64,000 bases of DNA from Styela clava (lineage: Eukaryota; Chordata; Ascidiacea; Stolidobranchia; Styelidae), in contig NC_135261.1 of the NCBI RefSeq assembly GCF_964204865.1, forward strand, positions 1,860,001-1,924,000, in the 5' to 3' direction. The notes under the pieces are model-generated. The model was given only the letters and a program-made list of their open reading frames with translations. It was not told the origin of the DNA and did not search any database. Made by a program: the position numbers and the translations under genes. Below are positions 22,059 to 32,830 of the stretch, in pieces. Position 1 is the first letter of the stretch; every line of letters begins with the position of its first letter.

Positions 22059-22248
22059 GTACTCCAGTAGTGTACGTACTAGGTTCGGATTAGGGCATAA
22101 TTTTATTCCGATCTTTTTTTACTTTAGTTCCATTAAGAATTCGGGGACTGTCTGTGTTAGTCCCAGGTTTCAGTCCCTTTACATAACTTGATGTAAAGGC
22201 GAACAAAATTAGTTACCTCCATATTGGTACACATACTTCTGGAGCGCC
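22059..22248 (-). mobile_element. MITE family R2, 5' of the transporter gene
   Basis: Starts gtactccagtagtgtacgta and ends tacacatacttctggagcgcc. The R2 interior is present ('cataattttattccgatctt', 'attcggggactgtctg', 'acataacttgatgtaaagg'). It lies about 410 bp upstream of the transporter start codon. Confidence 0.75.
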
Positions 22249-22588
22249 CAGAAAAGCAGTCACTAATAAGTACGGCTTTCCCTTGTTTTCAAAGGGAATC
22301 AGGCTAAGCGTAGTTTGAGGTGGGGAACAGGTGTTTAAATCCATAATCTACTGCCTACGCGGCGACTGCCAGCAAGCAATCAATTAGCCATTGCGTTCCA
22401 TTCATTCAAATAAATCGATTTTATGGGAGAATTGAATTGCTATATTAAATACTTGCAAATTCTTTAGTATTGTAACATTTACCGCGGTATGTAAATATAT
22501 AGTAAAACAAATTTAGCCATAAAATAGTTACATAGAAGTACGATTTGAACGAACGATTAATTCATAAATAATGCCGGACGATAATTCA

Positions 22589-22604
22589 TGTTTTCGTTTT
22601 TTAG
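22589..22604 (+). promoter_or_regulatory. 3' splice-acceptor-like site upstream of the transporter
   Basis: A 'gttttcgttttttag' tract ends in AG at 22603-22604, 53 bp before the transporter ATG. It could be the acceptor for a 5'UTR intron. If this animal trans-splices, it could be the site that receives a spliced leader. Position and tract are seen; use is inferred. Confidence 0.4.
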
Positions 22605-22657
22605 AATAATTAAAAGTAACATAATTATCATTGAACAATTGCACGTCCAAATCAAAT

Positions 22658-24397
22658 ATGACGTCACAAAATGAAAGTGATGAGAAGGCGATAATGCCCG
22701 ATGTTGCTGTTACAATGCTGAACGACGGCGAAAAAGACGACGACGTTCTGAAAGAGTCGAAAAAATGTACGAAACTTCGAAAAAACTGGGGTTGGATCGT
22801 TGTGGCAGCCTCGTGGATTATTATGATACCGGTAGCCGGAACACTAAGCAGTTTCGGAACGATTGTCAGCTCACTCACGGAAGAGTTCAACGCAACTAAG
22901 CTAGAGACGGGATGGATTGGCTCATTAGCGTTTAGTTTCACCGTGGGTACTTGTCCTTTGAGTACCCCTTTAATAACAGTTTATGGGGGACGAAAAGTTG
23001 CACTTTTTGGCGTCATCAGCGGTGCTGGGAGCATTCTTGTGACTTCATTTATTCCTATCGTTTATTTGATGTTTTTAACCTACAGTGCTATGTTCGGTAT
23101 CTCTGCAAACTTTATTTACAACTCAGCCATGAGCCTAACTGGCCAGTACTTCCAAACTAAGCATCAAGCCTTAGCAACGTGCCTTGCCTCGGCTGGCATT
23201 TCATTCGGAACACTACTAATGAATCCATTTTCAGAGTATTTGGTAGGACTAATCGGATGGAGGCATACATTTCGTATTTTGTCCGGTATGATACTTCTTG
23301 TTGGACTAATTTGTGCCGCCTCGTTCAGGCCCGTCAAAACAATGGAACAAAAGCTGGTGACGAAACTTAAACACACAAAAGTGGAAGAGCGAACACAAAT
23401 GTTGGAAAAGGCTCTCAGTTCACACCGCGAATTGAATAAACAATACGTCACCGAGTCTCTACAAAATTGTAACGAAAGTAGAATCAGCTTGGCAGCGCAA
23501 GAAATCAAGAAAAACGTCCTTGATACGAAAATGTATGACTGTTCGTTTTGCACCAATCCTACCTTCATATTATGGATGTTAGGAACTTTGTTTTGGAGTT
23601 TATCATTCCTATTCCCACTTATATTTCTTATTGACTATATGAGCACTTTGGGGATCGAGACATCGCGTGGTACTTGGGTGATGACCGCGTACGGTATATC
23701 AGAATTTGTGGGAAGAATTATATGCGCTTCCGCCGCAGGCAAATTACCATTCGGACTTGCTTATGTATATGCCGGAAGCAGTGGATTAATGGGTATTGCA
23801 ACATTGCTAGCGCCGCAGGGTGAAACGATTGAAATCATGTTTGTTTACGGCGTCGTCATCGGAATAAACTCAGGGATATTGAACTCTCTAATGTATGCAG
23901 CCACTATGCAAATATTTGGAAATGAACGAGGAAGACACGTATGGGGATATATCAATGTCATGTTAGCACTTGGAATGGTCGTTGGTCCCGTCACGGCTGG
24001 TGGAATTTATGACGTCACGAACTCATACACAGCGGCGTTTTACTTGGGCGGTGGTATGTTTGTCGTGAGCGCAATTACAAATCTAATACTTCCGATATCA
24101 CAACGGTATTTCCCGCTAAAGGAACGCGAAGCAAAAGGAAAGCGTGATGTCGAAATCCCCGAAGAAGCTAAAAACCGAATTGTGAAACCGCGCTCTTCCC
24201 TACGTTCTGCGCTGCTTTCTCGACAAATAAATCGTCAGATGAGCAAAGAAAAGAAGCCATGGAATCGTGGAGTTGCCGTCGAACTTGAAGAACTAGCCGA
24301 ACTACACGAGGCCTACGAAGATGGCGTAGACAAGAACGACAATGACGTTAAATTCAGCGAAAAAGATGAAAGCTTACTACCGCCCCCATCGCCTTGA
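22658..24397 (+). CDS. SLC16/MCT-like MFS transporter, single exon
   Basis: A 579-residue protein from the first ATG (MTSQNES). It predicts twelve membrane segments in a 6+6 MFS layout, roughly TM1 44-70, TM5 168-190, TM7 302-326 and TM12 460-482, with a charged central loop (223-300) and an acidic C-tail ending PPPSP. MCT hallmarks seen are NWGW before TM1 and YFQTKHQALATCLASAG at TM5. E349 and R353 in TM8 sit where the Asp/Arg pair of MCT1 lies. It probably moves monocarboxylates or related small organic acids across the plasma membrane; the substrate is not predictable. The gene is uninterrupted, unlike most animal SLC16 genes. A polyA signal follows 47 bp after the stop. Confidence 0.88.
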   Translation: MTSQNESDEKAIMPDVAVTMLNDGEKDDDVLKESKKCTKLRKNWGWIVVAASWIIMIPVAGTLSSFGTIVSSLTEEFNATKLETGWIGSLAFSFTVGTCPLSTPLITVYGGRKVALFGVISGAGSILVTSFIPIVYLMFLTYSAMFGISANFIYNSAMSLTGQYFQTKHQALATCLASAGISFGTLLMNPFSEYLVGLIGWRHTFRILSGMILLVGLICAASFRPVKTMEQKLVTKLKHTKVEERTQMLEKALSSHRELNKQYVTESLQNCNESRISLAAQEIKKNVLDTKMYDCSFCTNPTFILWMLGTLFWSLSFLFPLIFLIDYMSTLGIETSRGTWVMTAYGISEFVGRIICASAAGKLPFGLAYVYAGSSGLMGIATLLAPQGETIEIMFVYGVVIGINSGILNSLMYAATMQIFGNERGRHVWGYINVMLALGMVVGPVTAGGIYDVTNSYTAAFYLGGGMFVVSAITNLILPISQRYFPLKEREAKGKRDVEIPEEAKNRIVKPRSSLRSALLSRQINRQMSKEKKPWNRGVAVELEELAELHEAYEDGVDKNDNDVKFSEKDESLLPPPSP

Positions 24398-24443
24398 ATA
24401 TCACTGTAAAAAAATACTTAAAATCAACTGGAATTCCCAGTAT

Positions 24444-24449
24444 AATAAA
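24444..24449 (+). terminator. Polyadenylation signal AATAAA
   Basis: A canonical AATAAA 47 bp after the transporter stop codon, in an A+T-rich context. It probably ends the transporter transcript. Confidence 0.6.
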
Positions 24450-25090
24450 TAACTGTAGTACGTCGAATACTGACTACATCTGAGCCACGTTTGGCCTATT
24501 AACATTCGAAAGAACAATGCAAAACAATTTAATATTCCGAATTACATGGAAACGCTAGTAATTTTGCCATTTTTCTAACGAAATTGAGGATTTAACTTGG
24601 ACATGCAGTGAACTACTTTTCTCTTCGTATTCACGGAAACATCCGCATCCATATATAACTTTAACTCCCATATTATATTAAATAGGTGTACACTTTGCTA
24701 CAAGAGAATATTTGCTCTTTTAGTCGCGACCAGGTTCGTAACGTTCTGAAATTTATAAATGCCAAGTCAGGCCGTAACAGCTAGCAGACCCGGCCCGTTA
24801 TATACTTAAATTCAACATGAATGTTGTAAAATGGCGTTTAACGTCTCCTTGCTTGAGCTGAAATCACATATTTCATTTTTTTTTACTCATAATGCGCTGT
24901 AATCCTGTGGAATTGTTCTCATCTCATGGAGCTCTCTGGTTAATAAAATCATTATTTGCCTCGTGTTTCAAAAGTATTTGCTCTTTTTTACCATTTTTTT
25001 TCAGTCTATTCAACGTTTTAAACGGCTGTACATTTGTGTGAGATTGTAACTCGTCTTTAAGAATTCTGGGCCGAGTCGATCGATATCAGG
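24450..25090. other. No gene seen
   Basis: 3' flank of the transporter. A short 'gtcaggccgtaacagct' ... 'agacccggcccgtt' piece near 24765-24800 looks like the tail of a hAT MITE. Otherwise it is featureless. Confidence 0.3.
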
Positions 25091-25330
25091 GCGCACCCGG
25101 GGGTGTGGGGACTTGCTGTTGAGGGGCGGAACCCTTCTTTTTTTGAAATCTGAAAAATACTATTTTTTCTGTATCAAACATACCAAGTTTTCGTAACTTG
25201 AAACGCTTTTTAGATCTTTAAGACTCTCAAAACCCCTCGTTTTCCGACCACGCACTAGATGTTACGGTCTAACTTCCTTGTTTGTACTACATTGGTGTCT
25301 GCTAAATCATCCTCCGCTAGCTTGTTCAGC
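25091..25330 (+). mobile_element. Diverged copy of the 55107-type hAT MITE
   Basis: Shares 'ggggcggaacccttc', 'tttctgtatcaaacatacca', 'cgtaacttgaaacgcttttt', 'gacc' and 'acggtctaactt' in order with 55107-55371. The TIRs are too decayed to place. Confidence 0.5.
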
Positions 25331-25842
25331 AATATTTGCCCTTTTTTTATATTTGTGATATTTTTTCAATCTTTGCAACTGTAGATGTGTGTGAGAATAC
25401 AAATTGGCTCTAAGAGTTGTGCATTGAGCTGCATTTTGTGTGAAACCAGAAATAAAATTTTCATTGAAAAATTATGATTTTGAGTCACTAACTTTTTATG
25501 AGGCATTTCGTTAAATCTTTTCAACAATTCCATTCGCTTTTATTAGAGACACATAGCTAGGAAAGCTAGTTTCTATCATGTTATTATGAAATTAAGTTCA
25601 TAATGGATGTTGCAATATAGGCTACCCTATTCAATGTTGAAATAGCAATTACTTCATTGTACGTCGCTTAACAATAACAATAAACCACTCTGATATATGA
25701 TTACACACATTGACGTAACCGGACATTGTTATGTCGCAACGACAAGAGGGAGGGAGTCATATACGCTTATATAATATTACACGGGATTTACGCAATGCTG
25801 TGACACTAGAGGTGAGAAAACTCCCACTTGATTAGAAAACAG
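25331..25842. other. No gene seen
   Basis: A+T-rich sequence without a supported frame or a repeat known from elsewhere in the window. Confidence 0.3.
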
Positions 25843-26049
25843 GTACTCCCGAAGTATGCGTACCAGGTTAGGCCATAATTTTATTCCGATTCTCCTTGTT
25901 TCAGTTCTATTACGAGTTCGGGGACTGTCTGTGTTTGCCAAGTGTATATACCCCCTGCCTGTAGGCTTCAATCTCTGTACACAAATTGATGTAAAATAGG
26001 CGAACAAATTAGTTACCTCCATATTGGTACACACACCTCAGGAAGGCCC
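25843..26049 (-). mobile_element. MITE family R2
   Basis: Starts ggtactcccgaagtatgcgt and ends near gtacacacacctcaggaagg. It has the complete R2 interior. The minus frame 25777-26034 is this repeat. Confidence 0.75.
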
Positions 26050-26436
26050 AACAAATTGACTCCCTTGTGATGAACCTAATACAGAAAGAAACAAACTTGT
26101 ATACTTTTATTAGCTCAAACGTCGACTAAGAGTCCTAAAGCAGCACAAACCAAAGAATGACTTTCAAATCAAAACGCCATGCTATTAAAGAACGAACAGT
26201 ATACGTCAGCAGGGTCAAATGTCGTGGCTGTTTTAGGCGTTGCTAGATTTTGAGACATAAATCACCACAACAAACTTTCCACCTCAGAGAAATGTCATAC
26301 TCCAAAGCCGACCTCAGCAAACGTCCAGTTAACTTGAATGAATTTGAAAGCACGCACGGTTTACTAAGGCGAGGTCAGATTTCAGGTTTTACCTTAAGCC
26401 TAGGCAAACGTGTCTAGAAAACTCATTTTACATTTC
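26050..26436. other. No gene seen
   Basis: The stretch between an R2 MITE and the transporter-like fragment. No homology to the upstream part of the transporter gene was recognised here, so the duplicate starts abruptly at about 26437. Confidence 0.3.
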
Positions 26437-26758
26437 TATTTATGACGTCAACTCATACGCAGCGGCTTTTTACTTGAGAGGTGGTATGTTTGTCGTGAGC
26501 GCAATCACAAATCTTCTACTTCCGATACCACAGCGGTATTTCCCACTCAAGGAACGCGAGGCCAAAGGAAAGCGTGATGTCGAAATTCCAAAAGAAGTTA
26601 AAAATCGAATCGTGAAACCCCGCTCCGACCCACGCCTTCCATTCAGTGTAGCTTTCTCGACAGGAAACACATTCAATGATTGTACAAAGTCTCTGGCGCG
26701 GAAGAATCGTGGATGGAGCACCACATACCTAGACAACTATTTCGACAACATGAGTTGA
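26437..26758 (+). pseudogene. Duplicated 3' fragment of the SLC16-like transporter
   Basis: Matches the transporter from about residue 449 to beyond 512 (IYDV...NSY...AAFYL...GGMFVVSAITNL...QRYFPLKEREAKGKRDVEIP). It has a 3-bp deletion that keeps the frame, and many third-position differences. After PRS the sequence diverges and ends in a new C-terminus (...NYFDNMS). The rest of the transporter (residues 1-448) is absent upstream. It could be a truncated pseudogene or the last exon of an unseen paralogue. The excess of silent differences suggests that it evolved under constraint before or after truncation. Confidence 0.8.
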
Positions 26759-27116
26759 AGTTTCTCAACGACATCAGATCACCCAGTTTGTGATAAATTT
26801 GGTAGGCGAAGGCTATTCTTCCAAAAAGAGTTGCGCCTCGCGTATACAGGACTGGGTATTCCAAACATTTTCCAAATGAAATTAGAGAATTACCGCCATA
26901 TGCAGCTGTGAATTTCCGTATGAGGTATTCAGTGGGGATGGGAGATAACATAAATGGTGGCAGTGGCACATCATCATAAAATGGTATCCTTGATTGCTAG
27001 TTGAAAATTTGCAATAATGATTTTTTACGTTTTTTTTGCTCTCTTGCGCCCCTGTCCAAACGGCACCCATGACACGAAATATGGCTGCCATACCCCGGAT
27101 ACGCACCTGATAACGG
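26759..27116. other. No gene seen; short flank repeat
   Basis: 27035-27105 ('ctcttgcgcccctgtccaaa' ... 'atggctgccatacccc') recurs in diverged form at 27427-27497, on the other side of the R2 MITE. No coding support. Confidence 0.4.
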
Positions 27117-27432
27117 TCGCTCCAGAAGTGCGATTACCAATATGGAGGTAATTACTTTTGTTCGCCTGCTTTACATCAAGTTGTAAAAAGAGACTGGAAC
27201 CTATGGGGGTATATTCACTTGGCTAACATAGACAGTCGTTGAACTCGTAATAGAACTAAAAACTATTTGCGAACTATTTGTTCGCCTGCTTTACATCAAG
27301 TTGTAAAAAGAGACTGAAACCTATGGACAGGGGGTATATTCACTTGGCTAACATAGACAGTCCTTGAACTCGTAATAGGACTAAAAATAAGGAAAATTAT
27401 GGCCTAACCTGGTACACACACTACGGCAGTAC
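27117..27432 (+). mobile_element. MITE family R2 with internal duplication
   Basis: Starts gtcgctccagaagtg and ends acacactacggcagtacc. The block 'gttcgcctgctttacatcaa' ... 'aactcgtaata' occurs twice in tandem (about 27160-27260 and 27278-27383), with the second copy retaining 'acagggggtatattcac'. The duplication is inside the element. Confidence 0.75.
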
Positions 27433-27722
27433 CCGCTCTTTTGCGCCCCTATTCAGACAGTGCCCACGGTACGAGCCATGACTGCCACACCCTATATATA
27501 CCCTATATAATGTACAGTATATGAGTTACCAATTAAAACATGATGTTGAAAATACTTGACATCCTGCATTCTATTTGGTTTGTGTAGAATTGTAAAATAC
27601 AAGTTTGACCTTGTATTTTATCCGTTACGGTTGTTACACCAAACAGTAAATGTATTCATCGATACCCGATCGAGATCAGGTGACTTTTGTCAATCTAGTT
27701 TAACTGGCGGTAAAACTGTAGC

Positions 27723-27896
27723 CTACTCCCGTAGTGTGTATACCAGGTTAGGCCATAATTTTATTCCAATTTTTCATATTTTAGCCAAGGGAATATACCC
27801 CCTGCCCATTAGTTTTAGTCCCTTTACACAACTTGATGTAAATTGGTCGAACAAAATGAGTTCCCTCCATATTGGTACACATACTTCTGGAGCGCC
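27723..27896 (-). mobile_element. MITE family R2, internally deleted
   Basis: Starts ctactcccgtagtgtgtata and ends tacacatacttctggagcgcc. It lacks the 'acgagttcggggactg' segment. Confidence 0.7.
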
Positions 27897-28240
27897 GGTA
27901 AAACTTATGGATCTTTTGTACGAAACTCCCACCACTAATGCAAAAACGTCAGATTTGAGAAAAACGTTTTAAAATGACAAATTATTAGGTATCAAGTTGG
28001 GTTCGAAATGATTTGAAAATCTGAATTTCCCGGACAATCTGCATTCCTAGCTCTCACACTAATTGGCTAATTAATATTTTTTTAAGCAGATGCGGACGCT
28101 TTGTCCACGCAATTCGCAAAGTGGGTGATATCGCCGTATGTTTTCTTTAGCATAAAGTGGGTATTTAAGCCGTGAAGATCGGTAAACTATATTTTCGCTA
28201 ATTCTTTCTATCTTACAAGCAGTATGTTCCCCAGCTTTTC
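27897..28240. other. No gene seen
   Basis: No supported gene or repeat. The plus frame 27556-27972 runs across the R2 MITE and is not credible. Confidence 0.3.
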
Positions 28241-29165
28241 TTTTAAGGGGGGTGTTTCAAAATTTAGGGGGTGGTAAATAATTTGCTATTAGAGATGAAA
28301 CTAAGCTATTTGTATTCGTGAAAAAATGGTATGTATTTAAGAAACGATGTACATGGGGGGCCCCAAGTTGATTGACGGCGAGCCAAAATCCACAGCAGAA
28401 TGAAATTGTAGGGCCAAAAAAAGGGAGCGAGTAAAAGTGCGGGACGACACGGCTGAGGTTCATGGCGCGCTTAAGCTCCCTGAGAAAAATTTGAGAAATA
28501 GGCACCAAAATAGGCTCTAAGCTTGATTTTAGATACACCTAGCATCGCAGTTTGTTATGTAATGAAATCAATAATTATAATATTTAGCTGATAGAATTCC
28601 CGGGAAATAGAAACAAGCACGTCTTTCAACCGTAAATATATACTACTACGTTTCAACAAGTAATTTGCGACTGATAGTGACTAATGAAGTTACTTGCTCA
28701 TCTGGCATTGTATGAATGGCTACTTATGGCTTGTTTTATTACACATTTCTAATTTTTTAGAACATGTTTGTTTGACTTTTGTATGAATTAAATTTTGAAA
28801 TACGCTCGTCAACTGATCATAATGTCGCATAATGTTGTATTCCTTCAGAACTGAAATATTTTGTTGGTAAGAAGACAAATCGCTGAAGTTTGATTCTTTT
28901 CAATAAAAAAAACTTAAAAACGCTTAAACTGTGATAATGATGTAACAATAGACGGTATCTAAAACTCAAAAGATACCACATGAAGGATTAAACTATTTCT
29001 CTCAAGTTCGGCGGGCCATTTTAAATCGTCACGCGGGCCGTAATTGGCCCGCAGACTGCGGTTTAGAACCCCTCAGTGTGGAATCGCACCTCAAAATTAG
29101 GGGGGTGTTTGAAATTTTAGGGGGGGTGTTCACCCCCTATAGCGGGGGTGTAGGGAAATCACTGC
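28241..29165. mobile_element. Composite hAT-like MITE remnants
   Basis: The right border cgggggtgtagggaaatcactg is the inverse of CAGTGATTTCCCTACACCCC, which recurs at 61300-61320. 'ggggggtgtttcaaaattta' at 28245 and 'ggggggtgtttgaaatttta' at 29101 are direct repeats. A second MITE tail ('cggcgggccattttaaatcg' ... 'ggtttagaacccctc') lies at 28985-29075. The ends cannot all be paired. Confidence 0.4.
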
Positions 29166-30230
29166 TTACAAGTATTTGTGACAACGACAATACAGAGTTT
29201 TTCCTCGTCCGGCATTGTTCGTAAAGTGCGAAAACTTGTTATTATGCGATCATCTGAGACGGAAAAACCATAACTTTTATTTTAAGAGTGCGCAACAAAT
29301 CGAAAACTCTATTTTAGACGGGAATAAATTGCAAAATTTCAGAAGTTTCTTTTGAAAGCGTTTCCGTAGTTACCTTCCGTCGGCCCCACAAATTGCAATT
29401 GTTTCGTCATTGTTGACTTATTGCTGTTTGACAATTGATACGAAAGTAACAAGGTGCCAAGCTCTAGTCGAGTAACAAACCTCTGAGAAAGCTTTCATAT
29501 AGACAGCGGGTTTTATGTTTAAGGCCAATGCATATGTGGTGCAATATATTATTGTTTCTTATTCGTTTCAATAGTTATGTACTTCAAGGCAGCATATACA
29601 GCAATATTAACCCTCCCTGCTTTGATGAATCTTTTCAAGCATTCCCATATTTCAAAAAAGACTCATGATGAAGCTTGGTAAATGAATTGGCCAAAAGAGT
29701 TAAATCTGGCAGTGGGTTAGTTTTCGGATCTTTTGTACAAAGCTCCGCCAACGCTGAAAATAGTAATTATCCAGTCAGGGTTGGGGTCAGGTACGCAGAT
29801 TGCGCTAGAAATTATAATTTTCAAATCAATCCTAACCCAAATTGGATAATTACTAAGTTGTTATTTTAAATCGAGGCGGCGGTGTTTTTCTCAAATCTCA
29901 CATTTTTTGCATTGGTGGCGGGGGCTATTCTTATAGGTCTTATTTCAATTCTCTTCCGAAAAATAATACTAGGGCTTATTTTCGGCAGATGTCTTTTATC
30001 TTCATTTATCAAACCTCAAAATCCAATTTCACCTCATAGCTTGCGTCGCTCTTCACGGCCGTTGTCCGTTTGCGGGGACGTTGTAACTAACCCAAGGGCG
30101 GATTCAAACATCGAACCGCAGACCGGATTCCGGTAATATTATGGGAGCTGATTTTCCACTGTGCCCCGTGGCCCACCTTCCCCTACACAGATTGCGCTTG
30201 AAATTCAAGTCATTACTAACCCTAATCAAT
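29166..30230. other. No gene seen
   Basis: About 1 kb with only short frames. 29750-29870 contains 'taattatccagt' and 'ccaaattggataattac' as a loose inverted pair. No family recognised. Confidence 0.3.
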
Positions 30231-30420
30231 TCAAGAGTCTTGCTGCACACGAACACAAATATATTTCTGTAACGTTTCGTCTGACCGAGGTCAGACTTCT
30301 TCAGACAAGCATTTTACAACTATGACTCTCTTGCTACAGCATCCCTGCGTAATACGCATACGGATCCACCTGCGCAAAGGCATAGAGAGCAAGGAAAGGT
30401 AGTTAGTTTCACGCAACCTC
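30231..30420 (-). repeat. Repeat with hammerhead-like hairpin (30274-30304)
   Basis: On the minus strand the order is CTGAAGA, one extra A, GTCTGAC, a short loop, GTCAGAC, GAAAC. This resembles the CUGANGA - stem II - GAAA core of hammerhead ribozymes. A second copy of the same block lies at 62463-62530. The next 100 bp ('gcatacggatccacctgcgc' ... 'tagttagtttcacgcaacct') also recur near 62585-62650 but in the other relative orientation. Cleavage-site and stem III/I pairing are not established. Confidence 0.45.
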
Positions 30421-30472
30421 AACTGTTAATTACTAACCCTATAACTGGATAATTACTAAGTTTAGGGTTACC

Positions 30473-31399
30473 ATAATTTTGTGACTTCAAATCGGGACGC
30501 CTCGAAAGACAACGACCCCTTAGCTGTGATTTTGTAACTTCACATTTTTCGATTTTACTACATAGGCCTACATTCCTACATTTAAAGCTGTCTCGGCTGT
30601 CTTTATTGACCATATTGTTATCGAAATTTCATGCGAATATTCTCTGTCCAAATATCGGGTCCAGTTCGAAAAATAGGATGGAATTGACGTTAACGATACC
30701 GGTGCAAATAATTCGAATTTAGACTAATTAGTATTGGTTTCACATGCGATACGTCTGCCATCAATGGGAATCAGCGGGAAACGAACGCATTCACCTTCAG
30801 TAAGTAGGCTAGCGCTGCGCTACACAGAGACAACAGTAACGAGAACATGTTTGTGTATTATGCTGGAAAAGCGACCATATTTTCGGGCAAACACGGTATA
30901 TGTAGGCCTTACCATATGTCCCGTTTTAGGCGGGACAGTCCCGCTTTTTAACGTTTTGTCCCGCCGTCCCGACTTGTCAGTCAAAAGTCCCGCTTTGGCG
31001 TTCAGCCAGTCAGCATAATACACGAACATTACCAATTAGCATGTTCTCGATACTGTTATTGCTGTGTTGTGTTCCGGTAGCTTACCTACTGAAGGTAGAT
31101 GCGTGGTTTTGTGTTTCGTTGTTTTCCGCTAACAACAATTACTACAAGTTGTTACGTCTAAGCCCCGTATGCCAAAAGGGTGCTTAACGTTAACGTAAAT
31201 TAATTTCTATTTTTCGAACTGAAACCGATAATTAGACAGACATCGCATGAACCCTCGATGACAATATGGTCGATGAAGACAGAGGGATGGTTTTAAATGT
31301 AGGCCCCTAATATAAATCGGTTAAATTCAAGTTGAAAAAAATACAGCTATGGTCTTTGGAGGCGTCCCGCTTTGAGGTAACAAAAATATGGTCACCCTA
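30473..31399. mobile_element. hAT-type MITE, TAGGGTKACCATA ends
   Basis: Left arm tagggttaccataattttgt ... 'aatcgggacgcc' is inverse to the right arm 'ggcgtcccgctttgaggtaa' ... atggtcaccct-a, about 40 bp with mismatches. In the middle (30900-30990) a second pair of 'gtcccgctttt' and 'gtcccgccgtcccgact' motifs suggests nested copies. No clear TSD. Both strand frames over 30734-31035 are non-coding. Confidence 0.65.
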
Positions 31400-32568
31400 G
31401 GTATATATATGTATGATAAGCTTAATGTATCTTTCTTGGGTAAAGGCTCATCCTGTGTAGCCGCAGCACAAAACTAGCAAGACCATTTTCAAATACGAAT
31501 CAGAATGAATCATGCGTTCATTCACGAAATCAATCAATCAAATCGTTTTTATTAGGCATCTCGGCAAAGCATAACAAAAATGAAAACAAGTAAGATCACA
31601 AAAATATTTGTACGAGATGGCAGGATAACCGCGAAATGACCATTAGGTCTACTTGTCAGCGGCAACCTTAAAATAGCTTAAAACAATACAAAATTTGCAC
31701 AGCACGAAACGTTTTTATACGAGAACAGCATCGCCCCAACATGACGCTGCAAGGCCTTGTTATTTATCGAATTAGGGAATTCCCCCTATTTTAGTTCGAA
31801 GCAGTGCTGTTCCGGCACTTTTAAGTTAACGTTTCTGGGAAAATTTTATTAAACAATAAATATTAGGTTTAGTAATAGAAATGAAAAAAATCAAAATTTA
31901 TCCGCAAATTGGACCAATGAAGATTGGTTGGACGAATGATATTAAAAATACACAAAGCACATAGATTTTGATTAAAACTGAGGTTGGAACGCCAGAGCGT
32001 GGAATGCTCGTTTTACTTCGTTTGTTGTTGTTTACTTTTACGCTGCTTTTATTATTGTTGTTTATCTTACAGTAGACTATTAGTTGAGTGCGTTCGTAAT
32101 CACATTAAATATCACATGTTGCGCACCGCATGTTTGTTTGTTGTATTCTACCCTTCCCGTTATTTCCTTGTACAGATATAGTAGAAATTACACTCCATGT
32201 TAAAACTCCAAATCCACACCCAAGTTATGCGCCTGGAATTATCTTTCGTGTCTCTTTTTTTTTCAAATTTACTTTAATGTGTTGTTTGCTGTTTGGGGTA
32301 AGTGGGCACGTGCATTACCACGTCTTAAATCTTTTTTAGATTTTGCCCACTTACATGATTTTTCGTATATTTGTTTGTTTTGTCATGTATTGTTTTGTTG
32401 TAACAGAAAATCGAAATAAACACTTACACTAAATGGTGCGAATTTGATATGAACATAAAGAGCTCAAAAGAATCACCCAACATATAGTTCCGAAGTTCTG
32501 AGAACGATGGAGATATTTACAAATTAATTTCGATTTTGATTCGAGTCGGATTAAGTGATTTGGCCTTA
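31400..32568. other. No gene seen
   Basis: 1.2 kb of A+T-rich sequence. Hydrophobic short frames (31984-32339) arise from T-rich DNA and show no domain. No repeat shared with the rest of the window was recognised. Confidence 0.3.
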
Positions 32569-32830
32569 GCCAGCGGTTCTCAACCAGTGGACCAGTTCCC
32601 ACTGCTCGGCCACAGCAACACTTTCATGGTGGGCCAAAAGCCCACAAACCTATTAAAAATGTCTAGAGATATTGATAAGTTTAGTTTCATTTGTGTCACT
32701 ATAGTTGAATTGATGCTGTTTTTACACATTTTCATTCTAATTTTTAAGTTGGCCCAAACACCACAACTACGTTGGGCAGCGTTGTACGCGGTTTTACAAG
32801 CATTTGCCACCGTAAAGCCATGATTGGTCT
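32569..32830. mobile_element. hAT-type MITE, left end only
   Basis: Begins cagcggttctcaaccagtgg, a hAT MITE end of the same class as 3498 and 58044. 'ggtgggccaaaagcccac' inside is a short palindrome. No right end found. Confidence 0.4.

Noticed and set aside
22631-22657. Longer start for the transporter at a TTG codon
   Set aside because: TTG starts are not expected in an animal nuclear gene. The first ATG at 22658 gives a complete N-terminus.
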